A DNA stretch of 64,000 bases from Axinella damicornis. Lineage: Eukaryota; Porifera; Demospongiae; Axinellida; Axinellidae. Numbering within the stretch: the stretch's first letter is position 1; every line of letters begins with the position of its first letter. The notes below the pieces were generated by a model. That model worked only from the letters and a program-made list of their open reading frames with translations. It ran no database searches and was not told the DNA's origin. The position numbers were made by a program, and so were the translations under genes. The stretch lies in assembly GCA_963931865.1 (NCBI GenBank), contig OZ007506.1, positions 3,964,926-4,028,925 of the forward strand, given 5' to 3'. Positions 33,601 through 43,460 of this stretch are shown piece after piece.

Positions 33601-33960
33601 GCCCAGGGGAGGCCACAGAGCATACAAGGCCCAGGGGGAGGACCCAGAGCATACAAGGCCCAGGGGAGGCCACAGGCATACAAGGCCCAGGGGGAGGCCA
33701 CAGAGCATACACGGTCCAGGGGGAGGCCACAGAGCATACACGGTCCAGGGGGAGGCCACAAGGCCCAGGGGGAGGCCACAGAGCATACAAGGCCCAGGGG
33801 AGGCCACAGGCATACAAGGCCCAGGGGAGGCCACAGAGCATACAAGGCCCAGGGGAGGCCACAGAGCATACAAGGCCCAGGGGGAGGCCACAGGCATACA
33901 AGGCCCAGGGGGAGGCCACAGAGCATACAAGGCCCAGGGAGGCCACAGAGCATACAAGGC

Positions 33961-33993
<33 letters not shown>

Positions 33994-35625
33994 ACAGAGC
34001 ACACAAGGCCCAGGGGAGGCCACAGAGCAAGACTAGAGATGGGCTCTCGCTACTAGACAGCAAGTAGAGAGTACCTTTTCCAGATTGAATACATGTATGA
34101 CCCCCATTCATTACATTTTGTTGGAACTGACCATCAGAGAGCATCCATATTTCTGATCACAATGGTACAAGTACTTCTCTTTTTTCACAGTTATTGGCTT
34201 CTGAATATGATGAATGCACAACTTGATTTCGATTGTATATGTTAGGGCTGAGCGATTGTGGATTTTCCAACATCACGATTATTGTATCCATATAATCATG
34301 ATTATCGATTATATCATAATTATGCCAAAAATTTCAGTTTGAAGGAGACCTGCATAGCTACACCATTCAGACTTTCAAAGTCACAAGGCGATGGTGAGAA
34401 GCCACAGTTGACAGAACCCACAGAAGCCGAAAGCCGAAAGCCTTGGCCACGCAGTGCTTATGTTGTATTCACAGTCCTGCTAAGTATATTCATGAAAACC
34501 CATAAGCACTTTGTATGCAGTACATATACCGTAGTCGCGAGTTATTAGGCACATGATAACTCCACAGGAAGGAAATATGCGCCTACAAGCGAGATGCACA
34601 TAATAACAAATGACATTCCTCGAATAGGAAGTGCGCTTCAAATCGAATTATAGCTTTTTACCACTCCATAGGATCGAAAATGGCAGAGTTTCTGGAGGAA
34701 GACTGCAGCGCTTAACAGTGAGTAGCAACAGCTGCAGGAGGAGAGTTGAACCTGCGCCCAGGAGTGAATATGCGCCTATAAGTGAGCTGACGTGCGACTA
34801 CGGCATGTATGCAGGACTTATAATGAGCAAAAGTGTAGAACTTCCGGTTCGCTATGCCACTGAACAATAGCATGATAGTATGCATACAATATTCATTGCA
34901 TGCACTACATGTACACATGTACTTCCAATGCACGCAACAACTAAATGTGTAGAACATACGTCACCAATGAACTTTGACCTCCTGTAACATACATTCAATG
35001 TTTGCAGTGAATGGGTAGTTTATGCTGAGGCTCCTCCCCAGCTTTATGTCGCATACTGTACATAAAACGGGGAGAGAGCAAGAAAGATTTCATCATGAGC
35101 ACGATGACGTACTATGCGTGGTTTAATTATTGCCCATGCAAAGACGGCATTCGTGAACCATCACGATTTCAATCATGCTGGAGTATCACGGCACTGGATG
35201 CCGCTCAGCATGACAGCAAGGAATCCTTGAACGACCACAACGAACCCCCCTCCCCCCCCAAAAAACCCAAAATGGAACTAGGCAAGCTAAGAGTCACATA
35301 CAATCATGTACATGTATAAGAATCTAATTTCCACCAACAGGGAGGATACATTTCCGAAGGCAGCCTGTCCGGAGCGGTGTGTCCCCCCTCCCCTCACACG
35401 GGGAATACGTGCAACAGCACGCCCTGTTCCCCACGACTCTGCACTCGTCTGGTGGCCTGCCTTGGTGGAGACAGCGTATGGTTGGCGCTTGTTCTTCCGC
35501 ATGTTGGTGTGCACAAACCGGACGAGGTCTGAGCGAATTGGTGCCTTGAACACTGCAGGAAGGACGGTACTACTACCCGCCGCCTTCCCTTCGTCATTGA
35601 ACACACTCACCAAAGGCCTCGCAGC
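30649..35625 (-). CDS. RPL4: Large ribosomal subunit protein uL4 (RPL4), all but initiator exon
   Basis: Exons in gene order: 35625-35350, 33504-32960, 31003-30920 and 30820-30649, phases 0, 2, 2, stop TGA. The first listed exon starts [15 protein letters not shown] after a CTGCAG acceptor, so only the initiator codon is missing; it probably sits on an upstream 5'-UTR exon that I could not fix. Recognisable blocks: [89 protein letters not shown], then [19 protein letters not shown]. Length is about 359 residues; the long lysine/alanine tail of vertebrate RPL4 is absent. uL4 lines the peptide exit tunnel. The frame is intact and conservation high. Confidence 0.96.
31308..31964. mobile_element. 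About 655-bp element with TTAACCGATTATA ends
   Basis: TTAACCGATTATA at the left and TATAATCGGTTAA at the right are exact inverses. The inside starts with CG-rich palindromic units (GACGCGTATACGCGTC, GACGCGAATACGCGTC). It lies in an RPL4 intron. The element at 60043-60540 has a similar terminus (TTAACCGATAAA). Confidence 0.78.
32285..32640. repeat. Dispersed repeat with GCTGCTCCCCGATTGC array, also at 46865-47280
   Basis: Both copies run GCTCAGCTACTT, GAGTAATC, GCCGGACAGCTCTCT, an array of GCTGCTCCCCGATTGCATCC units, then TGTTCTCGAAC, TCAGTAAATTGAAGTACGAA (A/T variant) and CATCCCACTTCCGT followed by CA repeats. One copy is in an RPL4 intron, the other in an agmatine deiminase intron. Confidence 0.88.
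33597..34030. repeat. 29-bp minisatellite with poly-G in RPL4 intron
   Basis: About 15 copies of a unit containing ACAAGGCCCAGGGGGAGGCC then ACAGAGCAT, with short variants, and a 30-base G tract at about 33963-33992. It produces long spurious ORFs on both strands. Confidence 0.96.
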
Positions 35626-35697
35626 CTGCAGGGAGCAAAGCACAAAAATAGAGTAACAATATTGTGCACAGAAATTAAGTCGTGTGAAGACACGGGT

Positions 35698-35770
35698 GTT
35701 GCTCGTGGCCAAGTGGTTAAAGCAATGGACTGTGGACTGGACCTAAGTTTTATCCCCACTAAGTGAAATT
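35698..35770 (+). repeat. Possible tRNA-derived SINE head
   Basis: CGTGGCCAAGTGGTTAAAGC resembles a class II tRNA A-box (TGGCCAAGTGGTTAAGGC of tRNA-Ser/Leu). A GGTTCRANNCC B-box is not convincing, so this is a degenerate SINE or chance match, not a tRNA gene. Confidence 0.35.
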
Positions 35771-35924
35771 TCGTTCTTCAGGGTGAACTCAGCCCTACCC
35801 CAAAACTGAAGATAAGGGTTACCTAGGTGTCCTTCAGAGGGGACATTATAAGCCATCAGTCCAAGGGGACCTGGCTCTGCCTTCTCCAGGCCCTCATTAG
35901 CCACCATTGTGGTAACGAAGTGGC

Positions 35925-36360
35925 TATTGGTCCAGAAGGAAGTAGAGCGATGGGTATATTACAGCCAGGGTCAGTTCCAGATGCGCGCACGTTTCTGGTA
36001 CCTATACCTAAAGTATGTATTTCCTGCCGAACCAATATCCACGTCGTTGTTGTATTAACCCCTCATGGGTAATTAAAAAAATTACTCATGAATATGTAGC
36101 ACCCCTCCCAGCAAATAGACACTTCGTTAGGCATCTTGGGCTTAGGAATGAGATACAAACTCAATGTTTGCACCATTGTGATCAGCATGAATAGAAACGT
36201 CCAGTTTGCTGCACATTGATTGAACTTTGATCCCCAAATCTTTGTGATTTTTGAAAAAAATGTGACCACCATTTTCAGGACATAATTCGAAAGCCCTTTT
36301 TATGCCAATCACAAGAGTACATTCCCCAGATCGATATCTCATCCGCATACCTAGATACAA
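35925..36360. repeat. Two dispersed repeats in the RPL4/COMMD6 divergent interval
   Basis: 35925-36050 resembles 48815-48925 (AGCCAGGGTCAGTTC/GGCCAGGGCTGGTTC, AAGTATGTACTTCCTGCCG, CCAATCTCCACGTCG). 36125-36360 is a copy of the repeat at 17165-17640. Confidence 0.65.
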
Positions 36361-36548
36361 TGTGATTTTGTTTTGACATGGATGCACAGCATAAGAATCG
36401 CCAAATTATGTTTGATCTATGTACTTTCAGTGTTGACCATGCCATAAGAATATGTATACTGGACCAGTCCTCACCATTTCTAGCAACTCAGAGCGTTCCT
36501 ATAGAGAGGATGGACACAGATTCGTTCCGACCAACAGCCCCAAATTGC

Positions 36549-36604
36549 CCACGTGTGACGTGTGTGTAGAGAAGGAGCTGTACGCATGCGCAGAAGTAAT
36601 AAAG
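36549..36604 (+). promoter_or_regulatory. NRF1-like site at the COMMD6-like start
   Basis: A CACGTGTGACGTGTG block and GCATGCGC (36584-36591, within CGCATGCGCAG) lie within 60 bp upstream of the chosen ATG, as in the CBS/Efg1 promoter. This argues that transcription starts here and that the longer upstream ORF is not coding. Confidence 0.4.
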
Positions 36605-39600
36605 ATGGGCTTTCTATCCAACGCCCCCCAGGGCTTTAGCGGTGCAGTTTCTGCATTAAATTCCTTGCCTCAGGGAGTTTTGGCAGAAATGGTGAGTTGA
36701 AAAGCGTAATAGAGCTCATTGTAACTATTCCAATAGACGGCTAACAACTTCTGTTCTAATTAGAGCGCATTTAGCCTGTTGGTCATGCAGCCAGCTAAAA
36801 TCCTCAAAGCCGCACATCACAACCGGCTAGCAAGCCCTTTCAGAAATGGTAGAAGGTGTCTAAGATGACAGAGCCTAGTAGAGGAGGGCATGTATGGTGT
36901 GCTGATCTATTAGCCTCGACCGATCGTTCTATAGCCCCGCCCAGCTTTTAGTCACCCATACTGCGAGTGACAAAAGCTGGGAATGAGGCTAGTGATCAAC
37001 AGTGCTACATGTAATCTCTATAGCCAGAGGCGGAGGAAGCATCCAAAAAGTGCATGTGTGTGTACGTGGGGGGGGGGGGGGGGGGGGGGGGGGGGGTGTA
37101 GTGTCGTTGTACTGTACTGTTCTTGTTCACAAAGTTAGCCATCATACTCAACAAGTGTGGAGTATATATGTGTCGATTTTCCAGACACATGTAGTTAACT
37201 ACGTTTCTAATGATTTATTCCTCACGCTCCATTTCCACACAGTGCCAAGATGTGATTGCCTTCTTGCAGTATCAGGTCGGCTTCATCAACAAGGAGAATT
37301 ATGACTTGGCAAGTTGCACAGACAACTCTAGTGCATTAACTGTTATGCTCTCATCCACCGAAGAGCTGGGGCATTGCCCACGAGGCTAGCTACTTACTTA
37401 CAGCAGGAAATAGTGACTTATGTTCATTTAGTGTTTTGGTGAATGCACCAAGAGTGGTGCAAATTTGTTTGGCAGTACTTTGACGATGTGTACTGCTAAC
37501 CAACCTAGCCATAGCCTCCATCCGTATCATGAGTCTCCGCTGCACTTCCTTCCACAGACATTGTCCAGCTTGCGTCTGGGAACACAGGTGGATGCTCAAA
37601 CATGCATCAATGCACTAACATTTGTATTCAGGTAAATACTGGCTCTACTAGTCTCGGAACCAGACCCTTCGCACGGGGAGGAGGAAGGGTCTGGGCACGT
37701 GCCTACATTCGAGTTGTCCTCACAGAATGAAATTATGTGTGGTGATTAGCAATCAGCTGCGATACCACGCGTACGATCACAGCAATTGGCCGTGTCTAGT
37801 CGCTGGCGACACTAAAAGACTGGAGAAATCATTTCCCTGACGTCATTCGCAATCAACACTTCTGATTCGTTAGGTCAACATTCCGACCTGGGGACAACTC
37901 GAATGTAAGATGGTGCCCAGACCCTTCCTCCTCCCCGTGCGAAGGGTCTGGTTCTACATGTACATAATATTGTTACAGTGTAATGGATGTAATTGGGCAA
38001 GCGTGAGTGAGCCCCTCTCTGTGGTGTTGCTAGACGAAATGTACACCTTTGTACAGTGTACATTTGTACCGTACGTCGTCGGCGCGCATCTCTGTAAATA
38101 CATGTACACTCTTCTCCAAATAGCCAAATGTTTTTGTGTCATCGGTGAAATCTAAGTTCAAGCATAGATATAAGACGTGTCTTATATCTATGGTTCAAGG
38201 CACATGTGTGTGAACCTAGCATAGTAGAGTTTTCGATGGCTAAAGCGAGGACGGTCACCGATCTACTTCTTCAATGGCTACAGCAATGGTTGCCTACCAC
38301 GTGCACGCAACACTGCATCAGTTATCAACTGGGATCAACTGCTGACTGATACGGACTTGCGGTATTTTCAACTCACTCATGCTCACCGCACAATGCAATG
38401 CATTCCCCTAGTTACATGTTCATGTAGGAACTACTCTCTCTGTTGTAGGTCAGCAGCACTGGAGGGTCTCAGTGCGGACGCCCTCATCTCGGAGCTGAAG
38501 GCCTCGCTGGAGTGGGGGGAGGGTGTGCTTGCAGTGATGAGGCATGTGTGGAAAGAGGAAGGGGCTTCCCTCTGTGGCATGCCCAAAGAAGCACTTACAG
38601 TCGGCCAGGTGGGAAGTAGTAAGTTGTGGTTGTCATCCCTGAGTCTCCTGGGTTTTGAATTGAACATTTCTGGGGAGACTCTTACCTATATGGCTGGCAC
38701 TCTCATCCTCAGTTCCTCCCTCCCTTCCTCCCTCTCTCTCTTAGAAGTCCTCCCTTGAACCTTCCTCCCTCTGTCTCTTCCTCCCTCCCACCTTCCTTCC
38801 TCTCTTTCTCCCACCATCCCTCCACCCCTCCCACTCTTCCCTCCCTCCCTCCCTGCCTCCCTCTCTCCCTCCCTCCCTCCCTCCCTCCCTCCCTGCCTCC
38901 CTCTCCCTCCCTCCCTCCCTCCCTCCCTCCCTCCCTCCCTCCCTGCCTCCCTCTCTCCCTCCCTCCCTCCCTCCCTCCCTCCCTCCCTCCCTCCCTCCCT
39001 CCCTCCCTCCCTCCCTCCCTCCCTCCCTCCCTCCCTCCCTCCCTCCCTCCCTGCCTCCCTCTCTCTCTCCTACCCTCCCTGTCTCCTTCTCTCCCTCCCT
39101 CCCTCCCTCCCTCCCTCCCTCCCGCCCTCCCCTCCCTCGCTCCCTCCCTCCCCTCCCTCCGTCCCTCCCTCCCTCCCTCCCTCCCTCCCTCCCTCCCTCC
39201 CCCTCCCCCTCCCTTCCTCCTCCTCCCTCTCTCCCTCCGTCCCACTCCCTCCACCTCCCTACCACCCCTCTCCCTCTCTAGTAAGTTAGGCCATTATGAT
39301 GAGCAAACTCCTCTCCGTCTACTTTCAGTTGGTATCAGCAGAGTGGAAGCTAGGCATGGCAGTGAGCTCTAACTCCTGTCGTACCCTCAACTCTCCCTAT
39401 GTCAGCCTCCAGCTCAGGACTGCCGAATCTGCAGGGAAGTCACAACTACACACCATTGACATGACTATACCCGAGTTCCAGGTAAGATACTGTACATGTA
39501 CACAATGCTACCACATGTACACACATGTACGTCTGTGGACCATTTGAACAGTTTCTGGTATGTAAGTTTCTGAATCTACATTTATAATAGCTAACCACCA

Positions 39601-42600
39601 ATCTCCAGTAGAGTGTGCCCCTCTCCCCGGCCTGATTCCCGTTCCCATGCAGCCTGGAAACAAGGCTACACTCTCCCAAGCATGTACGGCCACTTAAATA
39701 CATGCTTTCTGTTAGATTAGAGTTCAAAAAGTGAAGTATCACCTGCACTAGCCTCGTTCCCAGTCTCTCGGGCGGCCGTCTACAATCGCTGGACTGGACT
39801 CACTGGACTGGACTCACTGGACTGGACTACTGGACTCACCCAAAATTCTGTGAAATGCCTTTTCCAGCCCTTTTCAACGTAGGACAGAAGCTAAAGATAC
39901 TTATAATAAGTATCTTTAGCTTCTAAAGTTGATTGCTCAGCCTGTTGTAGCGCTAGCGTCTTTCGTGACTTTCCTCGAGTAAGCAGAGGTCAAAGGTCAC
40001 GTGCATATTTAATAAGCTTTAATGGAAAGATTAGAAGAGCTTTTATTTAGTGCAGAAACCAAACTCCAGCCCTTTGGCGAAGCATTGGATACAGAAATAA
40101 TATTCCTGTATCATCTACAACAATGACTGAAGCTCATTATTGAAGCTCATTTAATATGCACGTGACCTTTGACCCGTACTGACTCGAGGAAAGGCACGAA
40201 TATGTCGGCGAAAGATGCTTCAACAGGTTAAGCAATCAACTAAGCATATTGAGCTCTGTCCTACACTGAAAAAGGCGCTTTTACACAATTCTGGATGAGT
40301 CCAGTGAGTCCAGTCCAGTGAGTCCAGTCCAGCGATTGTAGACGGCCCTCTCGGGCCTGGGAACACGGCTACACCTGCATGAGACATGGATGTGCATTAC
40401 ATATTCTGAGCTCATGGTTGCCTGTGAGCAAATAGACTAATCCCTTGGGTAGTGACATAGTCTATGCTGCTTGCAAAGAAGGAAGAATTTTAGGAGCATG
40501 GGAAGGGTACAGCTGTACATGTACCTACTTGTGCATGTAGGCCTTCTGTTCCAAATTTTGTCTCATAGCTTTCGGGAAGGAAGGCCTGGGAAGGTTTTGC
40601 ACCTGATACTACGCCACCATGATGTCGTGGACACATTTGGTACATGTAGCTCTGTGTGTCCTCCTGGATGCTCATTCTTGGTCCTCCAAGTCATGTACTG
40701 GCAATACATGTAACATGAACAACGAGCATTCCGCAGTGTCATATCATGCGTGAAGCCCCCCTGACCTTCCTTCCTGATTTTTATCCAAAGGTGCGGTACA
40801 AAATCCGGGATGGAAGGCCTGGGTATGAGGCTAACAGCATTCCATGTACATGTATATACAATGTAGTACGTCCTGAAAGTCCTTGAATGCACATTTGAAG
40901 TGCCCTCGCAAGTATGTGTACTAATGGGGTCACAGTAGTGCGACGTGTGAGTGGGAGTGCGTTCATGTGCACAGGAGCATGGGCGTGTGCACGGGAGACA
41001 AGCGTGTGCACAGGAGCAAGTGTGTTCATATTTGCAGCGATATAGTTTTAAGTTGCCAAACACACGAGGATGGACGACGATTGAGTGAGTGTGAGTGCAA
41101 GCGGGTGACTCGCAAGTGATGTCTTCTAAGCGCATTGAGGACTTACAAGTTTCATTGAAGGACTCTCAAGACACACTATAGGAAATACATGTACGTACAC
41201 ATCACAGTCTGCATAGCTGTATATAAAGTTGTCAGCGTACATAGAGTTGAATTTGCTCAAGGGGTGTGTCTACGTTAACAATGGGGAAGCTACGACACAC
41301 TGAGCTCGATGTCGTCGGTGGTAGGTGCTGGGAGCTCTCTGCAGAACCAGGGAGGAGAGTTAAAGGTGCAGCACGATCCAGCGCCACACTCTTGACCATC
41401 CCACAGTGGGTGGGCGGAACGGAGTACAGCCGCCAGGTCTGGTTCACCGAACAAACTTCCTGTATCACAAAAGTAGTGGTCTTCAAGGAATGGCGGTATT
41501 AATCCTCTGTAGTTTGGATTATCATGGGTACATGGGCACGCAAAGTGGTTGCGAGCTCCTTCACCCCACGTCCCTCCGAACGTCCAGATGTGCCTCCTAG
41601 GTTTTCCATGTGTGATACTCACTCCATCAACGTAGGCATCCTCGATCCTCTACATTCTTTAATTTCTTCTTGATACACTCAAACCTTGCCCCACTTTCAT
41701 TCCTCAGCCTTTCCTCCAAGATCCTGAGAGCTTCCAAAACCTCTTCAAGGCTGGCATTCGTGTACACCGGCTTACTGCCTGCAGGTTTCGGTTCCAGCAC
41801 ATCTTTTCTGATTCCAAGTCTGCCTTGGATGAGGTTTTGAAGCTCGGTTACCTCCGGTGTCAGCCTCTCCACTTCCTCTCTGACCATGGAGTTGCCTGTT
41901 GAGAGGTTTTGTGTGCTTTTATTCTAGAGTAGGAATACGTAAGATCCTAGAAATGCATTGGACAACTAGCCTCGTTCCCAGGCCCCGCCCAGCTTTTCGT
42001 CGCTTGCAGTATGCCTGGGGACGAGACTATTGGACGACAGCTATGTCTTACCAGATCCACTCTCCCCATCATCACGGGTGGTAGAGTTTCTGGTCTGCAG
42101 GAGTAAAAAGAGGGGTAGCAGCTCTGTCCGCATTATGGCTGCTCCAGCACACTCTCTAGCAGTTGGCTAGCACTGCAAAACACGCCAACCGTGTATGTAC
42201 AGTACCAGTGGTTCTGCATACAGAGAGGCAGCTGCTGGCTGCTGTTAGTAAAGTATACACAAGACTAATATGGCTCAGTCACCTGATCCAGGACTGACCG
42301 CGTAGCCAGTGTATGTATTAGTGTCAACTCATTTGTGTCCTTAGACCAGTTACATAACATAGAGCACGTATCAAGCACCCACCCCCCCTATTACAAAATG
42401 TCTTGCCCGGGGTTGAATAGCCTCGTTCCCAGGCCCCCGCATAGCTTTTCACCTCTTGCTGTACCGAAAACAGTGTGGGCCTAAGAATGAGGCAGGAATG
42501 TAAATTAAGAACCATTATGAAAATCTTGAGCTGCAAGGCTAACGTTTTATGGAAGGTTGTCTTTCAGAAAGGCCTGTTGAAGTGAAATATCAACTGCAAT

Positions 42601-43031
42601 TCAGTGTGCTTTCACTGCCAGCATACACATTCTTCTGACATGTAGATACGTACAGTAAACCACATTTTGTTTGCTTGCTGCATGCAGGGGATCTCACTTC
42701 TTTGTCATTGTATTGGCATAAGTGCCACTTTATAATTAGTAGCTTCGTACCCAGGCCTTCTCACCCCAGCGTTTGTCACTTGCAGTCATGCACGTGATAA
42801 AATGTACCAGGCCCTCCGCCGTTCTTTGTGCAACCAAAAATGGTGCTCCTGCTCCCGGGAACGAGGCTAGCGTTGGAGTGTGTTTCAGTACTTAACTAAA
42901 GTGTGTAGTGCAACCATGTCACTGTGTTTCACAACACTAGTGTTAGTGTACCTTATAAGTGGTTAACCCTTTACCAACCAACCAATGATGGCATTTGTCA
43001 TCGTGGTCTCCCATAAGCTCATAAACGTTTG

Positions 43032-43062
<31 letters not shown>

Positions 43063-43214
43063 CATTTTGTCGCTAGCAGTACCATAAGCACCGGGGGCCC
43101 TACACACCTGCCACAGTTGAAATGTGTTCCCCTATATCTTGTGTTTCCTTTCCTCTGTAGAATTTCGCTTCCCAGTTAAAGGAAATGGCGAGTACCCTGG
43201 ACACTGCAGCATGA
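36605..43214 (+). CDS. COMMD6: COMMD6-like COMM-domain protein
   Basis: COMM-domain proteins form hetero-complexes (Commander) in endosomal sorting and act on cullin ligases and NF-kB. Exons: 36605-36691 (MGFLSNAPQGFSGAV...LAEM), 37243-about 37308, 38449-38608, 39329-39481 and 43161-43214. The fourth exon, LVSAEWKLGMAVSSNSCRTL then NSPYVSLQL, and the last, FASQLKEMASTLDTAA, closely match COMMD6 (WKLGMAVSS--CR-L, MTIP-FQNF). Unlike the 85-residue human protein it has a full N-terminal helical domain (about 170 residues). The link from exon 2 to exon 3 is unresolved: exon 3 needs an incoming phase of 2, whereas exon 2 offers phase 0 at GTCGGC or at a GC donor (GCAAGT, 37309). A further small exon may exist. 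The last intron is 3.7 kb and hosts another gene on the opposite strand. Confidence 0.85.
36911..36991. mobile_element. Short foldback element, TAGCCTCG family
   Basis: TAGCCTCGACC...CCCAGCTTTTAGTCAC pairs with GTGACAAAAGCTGGGAATGAGGCTA, with the GTTCCCAGG part of the left end degraded. Confidence 0.75.
37071..37096. repeat. Poly-G tract
   Basis: About 26 G in the first COMMD6-like intron. Confidence 0.9.
37648..37955. mobile_element. About 300-bp MITE with CAGACCCTTCGCACGGGGAG arms
   Basis: Arms of about 75 bp: CAGACCCTTCGCACGGGGAG, GGTCTGGGCAC and CGAGTTGTCC on the left are inverted on the right (GGACAACTCGAATGTAAGAT, CTCCCCGTGCGAAGGGTCTG). A family distinct from the TAGCCTCG elements. 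Confidence 0.9.
38837..39200. repeat. Long (CCCT)n microsatellite
   Basis: About 360 bp of CCCT units with CTCC and CTGC interruptions, in the COMMD6-like intron before the COMM-domain exon. The 174-205 residue ORFs across it are artefacts. Confidence 0.97.
39749..40371. mobile_element. About 620-bp foldback element, TAGCCTCGTTCCCAG family
   Basis: Ends TAGCCTCGTTCCCAGTCTCT and inverse; subterminal GACGGCCGTCTACAATCGCT-type sequence (GGCCGTCTACAATCGCTGGA) next to tandem CTGGACTGGACTCA units, all repeated inverted at the right side. Inner inverted blocks include GAGCTCATTATTGAAGC and TCACGTGCATATTTAATAAG with inverse. An internal mini-hairpin AAGATACTTATAATAAGTATCTT is at about 39894. Confidence 0.9.
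40555..40835. repeat. Diverged TAGCCTCG-family pair
   Basis: GGAAGGCCTGGGAAGG near 40575 and GGAAGGCCTGGGTATGAGGCTA near 40812 flank TTTCCTGATTTT-type internal sequence; an old, degraded copy. Confidence 0.5.
41232..42094 (-). pseudogene. Coiled-coil plus Cys/Trp-rich 'VDGVSITHG...HIWTF' protein, two frameshifts
   Basis: Nested on the opposite strand in the last COMMD6-like intron. Exon 42094-42052 (TRNSTTRDDGESGS) joins in phase to one starting at 41895 (GNSMVREEVERLTPEVTELQ...), a coiled coil down to KKKLKNV. One frame over comes YVDGVSITHGKPRRHIWTFG, with PFLEDHYFCDTG, PLWDGQECG, SCCTFNSPPWFCRELP and TTDDIEL. A second shift near 41295 is needed to reach NVDTPLEQIQLYVR and the stop. I recall this secreted Cys/Trp-rich module from uncharacterised sponge and cnidarian proteins, where it ends in a similar DTP-E---IYV strand. 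A signal-peptide exon should lie upstream (above 42094) but was not found. Two indels suggest decay or consensus errors. Confidence 0.6.
41967..42029. mobile_element. Short foldback element, TAGCCTCGTTCCCAGGC family
   Basis: TAGCCTCGTTCCCAGGCCCC with CCAGCTTTTCGTCGCTTGCA, then a truncated right end CCTGGGGACGAGACTA. It lies in an intron of the nested minus-strand gene. Confidence 0.75.
42418..42493. mobile_element. Short foldback element, TAGCCTCGTTCCCAGGC family
   Basis: Left end TAGCCTCGTTCCCAGGCCCC; right end GGGCCTAAGAATGAGGC, degraded. Confidence 0.7.
42740..42869. mobile_element. Short foldback element sharing arms with 16713-16822
   Basis: TAGCTTCGTACCCAGGCCTT then CTCACCCCAGCGTTTGTCAC as in the 16713 element, and a right end CCCGGGAACGAGGCTA that does not match the inner arm; it looks recombinant. 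Confidence 0.72.
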
Positions 43215-43356
43215 GTGTTTAGTTTGTGTGCCTGTTGTGTACATGATTCTATAGTCCAGATGTACATGTTTTGGTGATTTGGTGTTTTTAACTTCTTATT
43301 GTCATCACAAAAATGTGGATGTGTGTACTGTACTACTTGACGCTGTGCGTGAATTG

Positions 43357-43385
<29 letters not shown>
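43035..43385. repeat. Two poly-G tracts with shared flanks
   Basis: Poly-G at about 43035-43062 and 43360-43385, both followed by GCATTT. They bracket the last COMMD6-like exon and the start of the agmatine deiminase duplication. A third tract lies at about 43768-43795. Confidence 0.9.
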
Positions 43386-43387
<2 letters not shown>

Positions 43388-43420
43388 TTTCATCACAGCA
43401 GTAATGAGACAATCACGCGA

Positions 43421-43460
43421 TGGGCGGGGCTGCAACCACGTTTCCGTTCTGGCGAGTAAA
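43421..43460 (+). promoter_or_regulatory. Proximal promoter of agmatine deiminase copy 1
   Basis: A GC box GGGCGGGGC ends at 43430, followed by CCACGTTTCCG and the ATG 30 bp later. The arrangement is conserved in copy 2 (GGGCGGGGCT at 48521-48530). Copy 2 has in addition a GCGCATGCGCGC palindrome (48498-48509) that copy 1 lacks. Confidence 0.45.

Noticed and set aside
33354..34144. ORFs up to 216 residues on both strands
   Set aside because: They translate a 29-bp minisatellite and poly-G tract in an RPL4 intron.
34990..35100. C/D snoRNA in an RPL4 intron, as in vertebrates
   Set aside because: A C-box-like ATGATGA is present on the minus strand, but no D box at the right distance and no terminal stem.
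36452..36604. Upstream in-frame extension of the COMMD6-like first exon
   Set aside because: Contains the NRF1-like promoter motif and no COMMD similarity; ATG at 36605 fits better.
37390..37599. Minus-strand ORF of 69 residues in a COMMD6-like intron
   Set aside because: Looks loosely coding, but no recognisable motif and no splice partners.
38709..39372. ORFs of 174-205 residues rich in Pro/Ser/Leu or Gly/Glu/Arg
   Set aside because: They are translations of a (CCCT)n microsatellite, open in all frames.
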